From contig NC_134110.1 in assembly GCF_040939455.1 (NCBI RefSeq), forward strand, positions 1,868,001 to 1,932,000: a stretch of DNA of 64,000 nt, in the 5' to 3' direction. The notes beneath the pieces were generated by a model, which worked only from the letters and a program-made list of their open reading frames with translations, ran no database searches and had not been told where the DNA came from. A program made the position numbers and the translations under genes. Origin of the DNA: Microcebus murinus. Taxonomy: Eukaryota > Chordata > Mammalia > Primates > Cheirogaleidae. Below are positions 32,716 to 45,499 of this stretch, piece by piece (position 1 is the first letter of the stretch; each line of letters starts with the position of its first letter).

Positions 32716-33107
32716 ATTATGATCCCAAGCGTGTCTCCCCCGAAACTCATATGTCGGAGTCCTGACCCTTAATACCTCGGAATGTGACTATATTTAGAGA
32801 TAAGTAATTAAAAGGATAATTAAAGTAAATGGAGGCTATTGGTGTGGACCCTAATCCAGTCTGATGGGTGTCCCCATAAGAAGAGGAAATGGGGGCCCAC
32901 GTAGCACACAGACCTAGAAGTGACCGTGTGAGGGGACAGTGAGAGGGTGGCTGTCTGCAAGCCAAGGGTAGAGGCCCCCCGAAGAAACCAAACCTGTCAG
33001 CACCTTCGGCTTGGATTTCTGGCCTTCAGAACCGTGGGAAAATAAATGCCTGTTGTTTAAGCCTCCATGCTGTGGCATTTGTCACGGCAGCCCTAACAAA
33101 TTTACGT
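32716..33107 (+). mobile_element. MaLR LTR (MLT1/MST-type), sense
   Basis: 'gtgtctcccccgaaactcatatgtcggagtcctgacccttaatacctcggaatgtgac', 'ggaccctaatccagtctgatgggtgtccccataagaagaggaaa', 'ttggatttctggccttcagaaccgtggga' and 'aataaatgcctgttgtttaagcctccatgctgtggcatttgtcacggcagccctaac' give the whole LTR in order. Confidence 0.9.
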
Positions 33108-33132
33108 GCGAGCAAATGCACATGTGCTCACA

Positions 33133-33520
33133 GTGAGGGACTAAACTGTCCCCCCGCTGCCCCCAAATCCATGTTGCAGCCCTAATCCACAGTAGACTGC
33201 AGCTGAAGACAGGACCCTTGAGAAGGTAATTCAGGTTAAACGAGGTCACAAGGGTGGGGCACTAATCCAATAGGAGAGGTGTCCTTCTAAGAAGGGAGGA
33301 GATGCCAGGTCTCTGTTGGTGCACACACGGGAGAGGCCCCCTAAGGGCACACGAGAAGATGCCATCTACAAGCCGGGAGAGAGACCTCACAAGAAATCAA
33401 CTCTGCTGGCACCTGGCTCGTGTACTTCCAGCCTCCAGAACTGTGAGGAGACAAATAAATTCCTGTTGTCTGAGCCTCACAGTCTGTGGGATTTGTTACG
33501 GAAGCCCGAGCAGGCCAACG
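33133..33520 (+). mobile_element. Second MaLR LTR, sense, directly downstream
   Basis: 'ggactaaactgtccccccgctgcccccaaatccatgttgcagccctaatcc', 'gaggtcacaagggtggggcactaatccaataggagaggtgtccttctaagaag', 'gatgccatctacaagccgggagagag', 'cagcctccagaactgtgaggagacaaataaattcctgttgtctgagcc' follow MLT1/MST order. Only about 25 bases separate it from the previous LTR, and the two differ throughout. Confidence 0.9.
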
Positions 33521-34570
33521 CGCTCACTAAGTAAGCACCGGTTCTAGACGTGGTCTCCCGATGTCGTCACTGAACAATTAGCCATCTCGCTGTCCACATT
33601 CCAAGACAGAAAGGGAGTCAACGGATGCCGTTTTTGATCTTTATTTCCTTATATCCTTATTTATTTGCATCTGATTTCAAAAATAGTCATCCTATATCCC
33701 CTTGCCAAGGCAGAGTCTGGGAAAGGCGAGAAAAGGCTTTGCTCTGCTAACCTGCCTTTTTCTGCTGAGCAGCTGGCTCTGGATGGTAACCCGAGACTCC
33801 GGAACTGCCGAGGCCCTTGACCCCTCGTACTCTCCGACTCTCAAGGGGTCGCAGGCGGCAGGGGGCTTCCTCCTGGCCCCTTCCATGCTTCAGAACGTGA
33901 TCAAGACCAAGAAAGTGAGATGCTGGTTCCCAATGCCATGTGGCCCAGGGTTCAGAAACTTCACCCTGGCCACGGAAAACTGAGACCACGTCTGTTGTCC
34001 TGCGTCTGCTCTGTCACCCTCTGTGACACTAATTCCATCAGAGAGGGTCCCACGTGCCAGAACTAACTAATGTAGAGTGCTCGAGAAGTCAGGCTAAACC
34101 GAGCTCACATCGCTCACGGTTACCAGAACCGAAGGAAACAGGAATCCTTTAACTGCTATCTCAGCCTCAAAACTGTTGAGTTTTCACTGGGGAATAAAAA
34201 AGGGCTTATCTCTTTAACCTTCATGTTAGAAAGCTAAGTTTAAAAAATGGACTCAAATCCTTAAAAAATACTTCAAACCTGAAATGATTCTTCTCAGATA
34301 TTCATTAAAATATATAAACTACTTTAGGAAGGTAAATTGGAGGCATTGAGTTGAGACATTTAAAATCATAGAATAACGGAACAAGAACACGCTCTCTTTC
34401 CCTTATCCATTCACAAATGACACATGGAGTCTGTAATTTTTATAATGAACTGCTCTAGGCACGAGACAATGAATAGTGTATCAACAGGTAAATTATATAC
34501 GTGAAATTGTTCTTTAAAGTGTTAGTGGTATGGAAATGCAGCATTATTGCAATAAGTAATTATTTATATA
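33521..34570. other. Unique intergenic sequence
   Basis: A plus-strand frame at 33702-33983 (93 codons) has a hydrophobic stretch near its N-terminus, but it lacks homology I recognise and has no supporting gene structure. AT-rich after 34200. Confidence 0.45.
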
Positions 34571-34726
34571 ACCTACAAATGATAAACTGTGATTTACTAT
34601 TTGATATTTTATGTATGTATGTATCTGTCTATTCATCCCTTAGAACTAGGACTGACATAAATAAATAGACAGATACATACATACATAAAATATCAAATAG
34701 CAAATCACAGTTTATCATTCGTAGGT
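34571..34726. repeat. Near-perfect inverted repeat, 63-bp arms
   Basis: Bases 34571-34633 and 34664-34726 are reverse complements, with 61 of 63 positions pairing by my count. The loop is 30 bases (34634-34663). Each arm contains a (GTAT)n or (ATAC)n tract and the word ATGATAAACTGTGATTT. The mismatches are near the outer third of the arms (34577 and the ACTAT/GCTAT position). I recognise no transposon terminal motif and no clear target duplication. Confidence 0.92.
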
Positions 34727-35309
34727 AATAAACATAATGTTGTATGGATCAGAAGAGTACTAGCACATTGTCAAACCATCCAGAGAAGCTGTTATGGAAG
34801 AAGTGGAAGTTGAAGACTAGCTAACATTCAGATAATTTATTTAATTATTATTTACTTAATAATTTCGGAATAAATAGAACCATTATTATTCTGCCTTTCC
34901 TTGAGGCTTTGTCCCAGCACCATCCAGTAAGAGCAAGAATGGACACGAACCCTCTCCTTCTGTTCTTGGAATGCACCAGATCTACTTTAGCTCCAGCCTG
35001 TTCCTGACACTGTCCACTCCGGGCTCTTTGATTCATAAATCCCAACACTCTTTGTTTATGGTGAAGACTCCCCCATCGCTCTCTGCCACTGTCCAGTGGC
35101 TCCCACCCAACCGCCACTCCAACTATCTACCTGGATAGCGTGTTGTTCTGACCACCCGGGCTCACCCCCTTCCATTTCACTTCTCAGGTTCAGCCCAGGC
35201 CCCTGGGCTCTCCCTCTGCCCTGGCTGAAATCTCTGCGGCTGAAGCTTCCACCATACTCGCCCCTGGGAGTAGAGTCAACTCAGCCTCTGCCTTCCACCT
35301 CCACATCTG
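34727..35309. other. Unique sequence
   Basis: Possible remote L2 similarity around 34900-35250 (ctcttccttcagg-like pyrimidine text), but not enough to claim. Confidence 0.4.
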
Positions 35310-35430
35310 ACAAATGGGTTCATTAATCATACCTACCTCATGGAGTTGGAAGAACTAATGGGCTAAATCCATGTAAAATATTTAGAAACGTATCTGGAAA
35401 ATAAAATAAATAAAAATTCAGTAAAAATCA
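35310..35430 (+). mobile_element. MIR SINE 3' part, sense
   Basis: 'acaaatgggttcattaatcatacctacctcatggagttggaagaactaatgggctaaatccatgtaaaatatttagaaa' follows MIR (aatagtacctacctcatagggttg...gaggattaaatgagttaatacatgtaaagcgcttag). Confidence 0.75.
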
Positions 35431-36993
35431 GCCACAATTAATATTGTTGTCATTTTTATTTTTTTACCAGTCTAAAGAGCTTGGGTTTGATTGTGGAGAT
35501 AATTATGAGTATTTTAATTAGGTAATTTATATAATAAAAGTGACAATTTAAGTGACAATTTAAGTATTGAATGAGTCAGTAGGTGAGAGACTAGAGAGAG
35601 AGAAAATACAAGATACTGTAATATTTCAGGCTTGACAAAAACAAGTACTTAAGATTTGTTCTAGAATTTGGTAACAAAAAGGACTGGAAAAGTGTGCAAA
35701 GCATTTCAAAGAAAAAATTGACAGGATTTAAAAGCCTTTTTTTTATACAACTGATGAGTTTAGGGAGAAAGTGTGCGCTTGCTACTTGGAAGAATTGACA
35801 GAAAGGAGCAATTTTTAAATTCCATTGCTCATATTTGATAATTTTTCTAGCCATAATTTTCATTATTAATTTTTTCAAAGAGGCTGTAGTCAATTTATCA
35901 ACTCGACATTAGCCTTTTGTTTACCATATGCTCATGATAAGTTCCCTGTGAGGCCTGCACCCTTGGATTACAGGGGGAGTTCAATTTCCAGCAAAGAAAA
36001 CAACACTGGAAGTTTGCAAAGCTTGACTTCATCCTTCGGCACTGCGTCCTTGTAAAGTCGCAAGTGTTACATTTAAGCACAATGTAATTGGGCCTGCAAA
36101 TCAAACTAAAATATGAGAGACACTCTTTCTGCCCTAAGACTTTTCCCTCTATGCAAATCAGACAGAAAAACTGTGTGATTTATGAGACTGCTGATTAAAG
36201 CACCCTTCAGCAACCAACCTTTTTGTAGAACTGTTTTTCCTCCAAAAGCTACATATGAACCACAGGTGATATAAAGATTATACAAGAAAAGTTTTTCATT
36301 AAAGACTTATAAAACAAAATGAAATAAAATTTGAGAATCGCTATAATGATGATAGCACTCATTGGACACGACCATCTTTGGAAAATCTGCCGACTTCGTA
36401 TTCATGGAGCTTTAAGTCAGATTGTGTGTGCAGCATGGGTGGGAAATTTGGTTTCCATCTGTGTCTGGGCACCAATTAATCTTTTGTGTCTGTGCTCGTG
36501 TAACTGGCTATGCGTGGCCGCCGTGACCACAGGCATTTCTTAGTGCATATTTGGTTTCATTTATTTTCCAACTTTACATATATTTTGAGAGTAGGGTGCC
36601 CTGATTTGGTTTGATAACAGCAGAGAGAGCCATAAAAACAATTGGGATGGACCCCCCTCAAATGACATCTGCTGTTCTTGAGTCTCCGTGACCTAGAAGG
36701 TCCCTCATCTGTCCTCCTCCTGCTGCCGTGTAAGGGCCCATGGCAAATGTGGGAGGCAGAGAGGCTGGGCCCCTAAAGGTACTGCGTGTGACAGTCACGT
36801 GGGCTGAGCAAATGGCCCCCACCTTGCACACGTTCCCACTGAAATCATGAAGGGAGCGGGCCGAGGAGGAAGCTTCTTACCAGCAGAAGAAAACATGCCT
36901 CCATGTGTCAGAGAAAACATGCCTCCAATTCAAGAAGTTCCAGCACAGCTTTGTGCAGCCCAGACGGGACGAAGGGAAAGACTAAGCAAGACG
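35431..36993. other. Repeat-free tract, candidate conserved noncoding DNA
   Basis: No transposon is recognised over 1.5 kb. The part at about 35880-36310 is compact, AT-biased and includes an octamer-type ATGCAAAT (about 36153-36160). That texture is often seen in conserved noncoding elements, but conservation cannot be seen from one sequence. Confidence 0.4.
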
Positions 36994-37313
36994 TGTCAAG
37001 GACCGAATGTCTGCGGTGCCCACATCCACACGTTGAAATCCTAACCCCCCCAGGAGGAGATCTGCAGGGAAGGCTTTGGGGGGATAATTAGGTCATGAGG
37101 GTGGAGCGCCAATCTCATGCGTATAAAAGGGACCCAAGAGCGCTTTCCCTCTTGCCCTCTCCCTGCCGTGTGTGGATACAATGAGAGGCCCCACCTGCCA
37201 CTCGGGAAGAGGACCTTAGCCCACCGCCGCCTCCAGAACTGTGGGAAATAGATGTTTGCTGTTTAAGCCTCCCAGTCTATGGTAATTTGTCACAGCAACC
37301 TCAACTAAGGACA
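36994..37313 (+). mobile_element. Third MaLR LTR (MST-type), sense
   Basis: It begins TGTCAAGGACCGAATG and ends CTAAGGACA (TG...CA). Inside: 'ccacacgttgaaatcctaacccccc', 'aattaggtcatgagggtggagc', a TATAAAA box at 37122-37128, 'tccagaactgtgggaaatagatgtttgctgtttaagcctcccagtctatggtaatttgtcacagcaa'. Confidence 0.9.
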
Positions 37314-37549
37314 ATTTGTAGTAAGTCAAATGAGAAAGAAAATCCAAACTCAAAGGTGACCCTAAGGGACTCCCTGGAGACCCCTCCCACCACCGTTCCT
37401 GAGCTTAAGGAGGTAAAATTAGGCAGGAAGCAGCAGCATCTTCAGGGCTCCAGGGATATTGCCAGGCGTGGTTTAAAAGCAACCGTCCTATCTTGACACG
37501 CGGGGCACATTTCGGATCCCAGAAAGTTCCCTGGTCTTAGGGCTTGCAC

Positions 37550-37975
37550 AAGTTGTATAATTCTATTGATTGATTATAAAAATAATACATGATCATTGTT
37601 GAGACTTTGAAAATAATTATCATCTGTCCTCTCTGAGAAAACCATTATTAACCTTTTAGATTTCTATTCCCTGTTATATGTGCATGTTTATGCATGTAGA
37701 GTTTTTTAATCATATTTTTTGAATTCAATTTTATTTATATCATGATTTTATAATGACAAAAATTTATCCCAAAATATGATTTGAATGACAGTATAAATAG
37801 CTCTACTATAATATATTTAACCATTTCTCTGTCATTGGATATTTACACTATTTCTAATTTTCCTTCATTATCATTGTAACTAATGTGTTTGAACATAAAT
37901 CTAGCCCAATATTTGGTTATGTCCTTAGGTTGTTTTCCAAGAGGTAGAATTGGTGGAGAAAGTATACGATGGCTA
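37550..37975 (-). mobile_element. Old L1-type fragment, antisense
   Basis: 'accatttctctgtcattggatatttacactatttctaattttc', 'attgtaactaatgtgtttgaacataaatct' and 'ttatgtccttaggttgttttccaagaggtagaattggtgg' follow the antisense old-L1 phrase (ggatatttagattgtttccaattttt...aatgctgcaatgaacat...ttccttaggataaattcctagaagtggaattgctggg). Confidence 0.65.
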
Positions 37976-38279
37976 CTAAAAATAAAATTTTAAATTTCCC
38001 TTTTGATTGTTTGGATTCATTTTATATTCCACTATTGGGATCTGAGGGCAGCCCTTTAACCATCCTTGATAATCTCGATATATATCATTTAAAAATCTTT
38101 GCCAATTGGCTAGACCAAAATGACAGTTTTCTTATAGGAAAGTTCACTATTTGATTATTCCTGAAGTTGAACATGTTTTACGCTGGATGCGGACGTTTGT
38201 TCGGCTGCTATGGTGAATTTTTGATGTCTGGTGCCAGCTTTCCCGTGGTGAGAAGAGGGCTAGGGAGGGCAGGGGTTTC
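37976..38279. other. Unique sequence
   Basis: Nothing recognisable. Confidence 0.4.
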
Positions 38280-38970
38280 CTTTTGTCTTGGTGTTCATCT
38301 CTGCTCCTCCCTTGACCTCAGACCCCATACTTAATACATCACCAAGCCCTAATCACACCACTTCGAAACTGTAAGCAGCATCCTGCCGTTTCTCACGCAC
38401 ACGCTGACAAACCCCCCACCACGGCCACCAGCTCCCACCGCTCTCGCCAGCAGCCCGCTCCCCCGCCCCCTGCTTCCACGCCCACCCAAACCTTCAGTGG
38501 CCTCTTCGTTTCTCCCCGTTCTCCTCCTCATCCAACGTGATCACTGGCCTCCTTTCTGGATCTTGCACACCTGCCGAACTCCACTCCGTCTCAGCGCCTT
38601 TGCATCGCTGTGTCCCGTGTCCAGAAAGCGCCTCCTGGGCTCCTCCTGGGACCTCCGAGAGAAGCCTCTGACTTCCGGCCAAATCAGCCCTTCCCCGGTC
38701 CAAGCCAACCACCTCTGGATTCCTTCAGCCTGTTTCCTTTAAAGCACATTTCAAGTTAAAATTATATATGCAAATGTGTGTGTACGTGTGCGTGCATGTG
38801 TGTTTACAGCATTTGTAGTTATTTCTATATTTGTGGCTCTTCTCTCTTTAGCAGGCAAACACCGTGAGGGCAGAAGACTTATATTTTATGTTCTAGGGCA
38901 CGTAAGATAGTGCTTGACACATAATAATCTTGCAAGAGGTATTTGTTAAATAAACGAATGGACAAATATT
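38280..38970 (+). mobile_element. L2 LINE 3' region, sense, long fragment
   Basis: L2 order is visible: 'ccacttcgaaactgtaagcagcatcctgccgtttc', 'cgtgatcactggcctcctttctggatcttgcacacc', 'gcgcctttgcatcgctgtgtcccgtgtccagaaagcgcc', 'ctccgagagaagcctctgacttcc', then the end 'ggcaaacaccgtgagggcagaagacttatattttatgttctagggcacgtaagatagtgcttgacacataataatc...tatttgttaaataaacgaatgg'. A short (GT)n-like tract is at about 38770-38810. Confidence 0.8.
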
Positions 38971-41094
38971 TGTAAGGCTTATATTAATAGTAAAATGTTT
39001 GCCATATACTAAGTGTTCAGTAAATTGCACCTATTGTTACTATTGTCCTTTTATGAAATATCATTTATTCATCATTGGAGACAGATTGAAATCTCACTTT
39101 TTGTTCCTTTTCTCTTTTCTCCCCCCCTATCTTTTAGCCTCCTACAATGTCCCTCTTATTCAAATGAGAAAAAAAAATCCTGGCAAAAATCATGTCTCAG
39201 GGTGTATTTAAATACAAAGCTTATAATAGGCGCAGTCCATTCTGCAACTAGGAGCTCCAGTCTTTAATTGGAATGAAATTTGTGAGGTGAAAGTGGCCTA
39301 TCATGGCTTTGTTTGATGCATCTGTTTTGGACGGACCAAATGACAACATGGGTTACTGCACTTATGACAAGCTGACAGGTTGTTCCTGCCTTCCAGTGGG
39401 TTTTGAACTTTTATTTTTACAGATTGCACAGGAAATCTAATAGCTTTGTGCTAAATACACATTCACATAATGTAAATGATACACATTAGGGTATATTTGA
39501 ATTCTTAATAAAGACAGGCTGCAAATAAAATTTAGAGCAAAAGGAATTGTGTTAACAAATGAGCAGTGCTTCATCAACAGCAGGGCTTTTGTTTTTGCAA
39601 GATATAACAGCCACAGATTTGGCAGCTTTTTGTGCCTTTACCTTTTTAGCAGCATTATTAGGTGTGTGCATTGGTGCTGTACAGGGCTGCGGGTGCCTTT
39701 TGTCTCCTAAGAGGGATACAGCTGTTCAGAGGCTGGTGGACAGGAGGGTGTGACTAGAAGCAGGTTTAGCCAGTGAGTCTAAAGCAGGTGGTAGAACACG
39801 CGTGCAGAAGAGGCAAAACACCTTGCAATGTGGCAGCCGACTCCATTGCTGGACTAGCTGCAGGAGCCCCGCTGGGCAGTGTCCCTTAACCCTCTGTGGT
39901 CGTAGAACTTTGTTCTCTTTTTAAGAAAAATGCACACGAGCATCTAGATCAATCATGTGAACGAATTTTAGGAAACTCACGGGCATATGCTCTAGCCACG
40001 AACACTTGATGATGGGAAGTTTCTTATATCTTGCAAAACAGCAGTTGGCCTCGGAAAGCAAAAGAGAACCGACTTCTTGTGAACTTTCAGATAATGAAAG
40101 ACAGAATTGAGTTGGCCTTGGAAAGAAAAAAAAATACATTTCTATGTAGTGACTTGGATTTTACAGCACAACCTACCCCAGTTTTCCAGGATTTTCAAAA
40201 TAGCAAAAGATAAATCCAGTGATTTTTCAAGGCCACATGTGGTGTTGGAAAAGTTATCCAACACTTGGGAATAAAGCCAAAAGATGACGGAATGTTCTTT
40301 CCACGTTATATAGGGGCATGGTTTTATAATCCTTTCCCTAAGGATTATGTAATTATGTAGCAGAATACACCTGAGTTTGACTCTGATTGTTACCACCTGA
40401 TTATAACCCCCACAATGTGAAGCTACATGTTTATTTGTAGATTTCTGCATGGTTAGAAGATAATTCCAAAGGTTACTATTTTGTCACCCTGTGGGATACT
40501 ACATAGTTTTATATCCATTAGCAAACCCGTTTCAGCATTTTTGGGCTAACTCTATCAATCTTCATTCCTGGAATTGTTCTCTGACCTAGTTTTACCATCC
40601 TACTGGTTCCTTCATTAATTAATGAGTTGAATAAAATACTTGACACATGCTCAATCTCTGTTAGTATGAAAGGCATGTTTTGAACTGTCTGAGCGTGGTT
40701 ATTTGATAGTTTCATCGTGGCGTGGAGAGCGGATTGCGGGGCAGGGGCTGTGCGGCAGGCTCAGGCTACAGGTCTCCAGTCCAAGGAAGCCTTTCCTCAT
40801 CAGAAGGGCTCTCAACAGGGTCCCTGAACTATCAGGGGACAGAACAAGCTCACTGCCCACCCTGGACTTGCCGAGAGGGACGGGTGACCTACTGGAGAGG
40901 AAGATGGGGACATCTTGGAAGCACAGAGGATGGCTACCAGGACAGAATCAGAGTTCAGAAAGGCCTTGGAAAACTGGAACATTGGGTTGAAATAAACCAC
41001 ATGCAACATATAAAAAGAAAAACTATTTTTGAGGGGTTCATAGTATTAATGGCAAAATATTTGAATCCTTTGACTTTCTATTCCCACATATGGA
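38971..41094. other. Repeat-free tract, candidate conserved noncoding DNA at 39230-39760
   Basis: No transposon is recognised over 2.1 kb. Around 39230-39560 the sequence is low in CpG and carries homeodomain-type words (TTTAATTGGAATGAAATTTG, CTGACAGGTTGTT). A 64-codon frame at 39559-39753 encodes a hydrophobic stretch, with no family I recognise. I see no splice-framed exon. Confidence 0.4.
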
Positions 41095-41335
41095 AATCTA
41101 GCCCAAGTTAATAATAAAATAAAATGGAAAGATTTTTTGCACAAAAATGTTAATTGCAATGTTGTTAAGAATAATAAAAAATTGGAAGCAATAGAAATGT
41201 CAACAATGTGGGAATGATTAAGTACATGGTAGTGCATCTAATTCATGTGAATTAAAGTGAATGCTTGTTGTGAAATATAGCTCATAATGTAAAAATGCAC
41301 ATTACATAAATGGCAGCTTATGGAATTATTATAAA
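41095..41335 (+). mobile_element. Old L1 3' region scrap, sense
   Basis: 'gcacaaaaatgttaattgcaatgttgttaagaataataaaaaattggaagcaatagaaatgtcaacaatgtgggaatgattaagtacatggtagtgcat' follows the sense old-L1 phrase (aaaaatgttcattgcagcattgtttataatagc...aaaaattggaaacaacctaaatgtccaacaataggggaatgg). Confidence 0.7.
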
Positions 41336-41399
41336 ATTAACAACCAGATTACCATCCTTCACACCAAAAAAAATGAAGCATTATGGGCACCACTTTAGT

Positions 41400-43262
<1,863 letters not shown>

Positions 43263-43909
43263 GTCGATAGTTCACTATTCCACACATGTCTCAATGTTAT
43301 GAATTTAAGATTCATCAATGTTGCCGATTGGTTTTGATCTCAATACCAGCCCAGTGAAACAACTTCCTCTATCTGGGAACACTGCTCTCTTCTACAACTA
43401 AGCACACGATTACGCGGAAAAGTTCCACCTGCCTGGCCAGTCACATTAATTGAATCAATGCAGACAATAAGTGAGGTTGTGGATGTCCTATTCAGGTAAT
43501 TTCCACATTCAGAACCTTCGTAAAACTAACAATGTTATGTGACTACTAAAAAAATGGCCCAAATGATACGAAGTTCATATCGTTTCATCATACAATGTAA
43601 TGCTATACATTACAGAGACAATCTCTGACCATGAGATGAGTTGAGAACCTCCCAGTTTTCTTCCATATTCCAGATCATATGCGTTGATGAAGAAATCTCA
43701 TTGGACTGACCATTCAGTACTCACCCAAGCTACTTTCCTCCTTGGGTGTGAAGTGTAGCCTTCACCACTGCTCCCCAATCTTTGGTATGTAATCAGCCTT
43801 CCCCTTCCATAGGAATTCTGTAATGAGAGCTTGAGCCACTGGGGAAGCTGGAAGAGAATCTAGTTCAGGACGATCTACTTTTTTCTTGGATTCAGGTCAG
43901 TGGATTATA
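43263..43909. other. Unique sequence
   Basis: No recognised repeat or gene. Confidence 0.45.
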
Positions 43910-44050
43910 CACTTGTGTCTGTCATGTACAAGCTCATGTGAACCCTAATCTCTTTATTTGTAAAACCAGGAGAATAAGACCCACCACAAAGCTCATGGTG
44001 AAGACTAAATGGATAATATTTGCAGAAGATATGAAAGCTATTCTAATATA
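43910..44050 (+). mobile_element. MIR SINE fragment, sense
   Basis: 'ccctaatctctttatttgtaaaaccaggagaataagacccaccacaaagctcatggtgaagactaaatgga' follows MIR (cctcagtttcctcatctgtaaaatgggg...acctacctcatagggttgttgtgaggattaaatga). Confidence 0.7.
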
Positions 44051-44089
44051 CGGGCTTAGAATGATGACCTAAAAAATATCCATAAATCT

Positions 44090-44260
44090 GGGTCCCGAGA
44101 CCATGCTGCTGCCAGGAACCACCTACCTTTCACACGCCTGATGCACACCTCACAGGATTCAGAGTTAATTGGCCCTGGATGTGTCCTGAGCATCTGGGAT
44201 CTTTGAAAAGCTCCCCAGGTGGTTTTATCATGTAGTCAGGGTAGCTTCATCCTGTTAGGA
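44090..44260. mobile_element. MER5-like hAT-Charlie fragment
   Basis: 'ggattcagagttaattggccctggatgtgtcctgagcatctgggatctttgaaaagctccccaggtggtttt' follows the 'gattctgattcaattggtctgggg...gcatctgtattttttaaaagctccccaggtgattct' order of MER5-like elements. Confidence 0.55.
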
Positions 44261-45499
44261 ATAGTTAAAAGAGAAGAAAACTTCAAAATGATGGCTTTCA
44301 GATCTCTGTTCATCTCCATGGCTGCAATCGACAGCTTGGGTTTTGCTTCCAGAAGGCTTAAAAAAAGAAACAAAATCAGTGAATGTGTGAAAATGGTTCT
44401 TGAAATAACTCTTAGAGATGCTTGAATCAACGCAAGGGAGAATATAGATGAAAAGACCAGCAGGAGTCTCCCACTGCTCTGGGTTTTCTCTGCTGAAAAC
44501 TAAACCACCACCTAACCTAGATAAGGCTTTTTAAAAATTCCTTTTCAGGGTTAGTCCCTGCAGCAATCTCCCTCACTGTTGTTAGCAGTAACAAGCGTGT
44601 GGACACATTCAATAATGCAGAGGAGGACTGTGTCCGTGGCAATGACTGAAGGCACTGTGTGTCTTGCACACGGGCGATCCAGCTGCCCGCACCTCTCAGA
44701 TCCCCGGGTGAATGCGAGATATTTCTTTGTCTGCGTCTCCCTTTGACTTCCTCTGATTCATCTCCACAGCGTCCTGACCTGACGATGTAACCTCATAACT
44801 GGGAAGTGAATTACAGACTCAACAATTCCTGCTCATTATTTCCTTTCTGTTCAGGAAAATAATGTAGAAGCCACCGAGCCTGGGTTTACACTGTGCAAAG
44901 ACTGATCGATTAATTGATTGCTTGATTCTACCTAGGATAATCTCATTCTGAAAAAAAAACCTGTATACCTTTTTTTTTGACACCTGTGGTCGGTAAATGG
45001 CGGAGAAAATGAGGGTCTTCTCCAATACGTGGATGTAAACTGGTAGAAAGTCACACCAATTACAATCAACCCTCTGTGGGATCAACCACAAGGGACTGCC
45101 TGTGACCATGTGATGGAAGTTTGGGGGATAGCACAGCTCTAATCAGGAGATTGGAGAATCATCTCACGGGGGGAGGACTTGAAAGTGATTGCATTGAATT
45201 CAGAGGTTCATAAGTGTCACATTTTCATTTTCCAGCGTATCTCTTAGAGAATTAAATCATCTTCTATGTCCCATTCAGTTCCTTTTCTTTAATTCTTCTT
45301 TTTTGCCTGATATTATATTACTGTACTGGCCTTATCCTTTATTTATTTTATTTTAATTTTGATTTATTTTTTCTTGTAATTGCTTTCCCCATTCTTTTAT
45401 TTTTAAGTTTCTATATTACTTTGTTTATTGTTTTTAAAAAGTCAAAATTAGTTGTTCTTTTTTTCTAACTATTGCATCCAACCTCCCTACACTGTCTCT
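44261..45499. other. Unique sequence, AT-rich after 45240
   Basis: No recognised gene or repeat. Bases 45240-45480 are strongly T-rich (atttattttattttaattttg), perhaps a decayed antisense L1, but I cannot align it. Confidence 0.45.

Noticed and set aside
33702..33983. 93-codon frame with an N-terminal hydrophobic stretch like a signal anchor
   Set aside because: No homology, no promoter or exon structure, and an overlapping minus-strand frame of similar length.
34571..34726. Possibility that the inverted repeat is a MADE1/mariner MITE
   Set aside because: The arm ends do not match the mariner terminal repeat and no clear TA duplication is seen.
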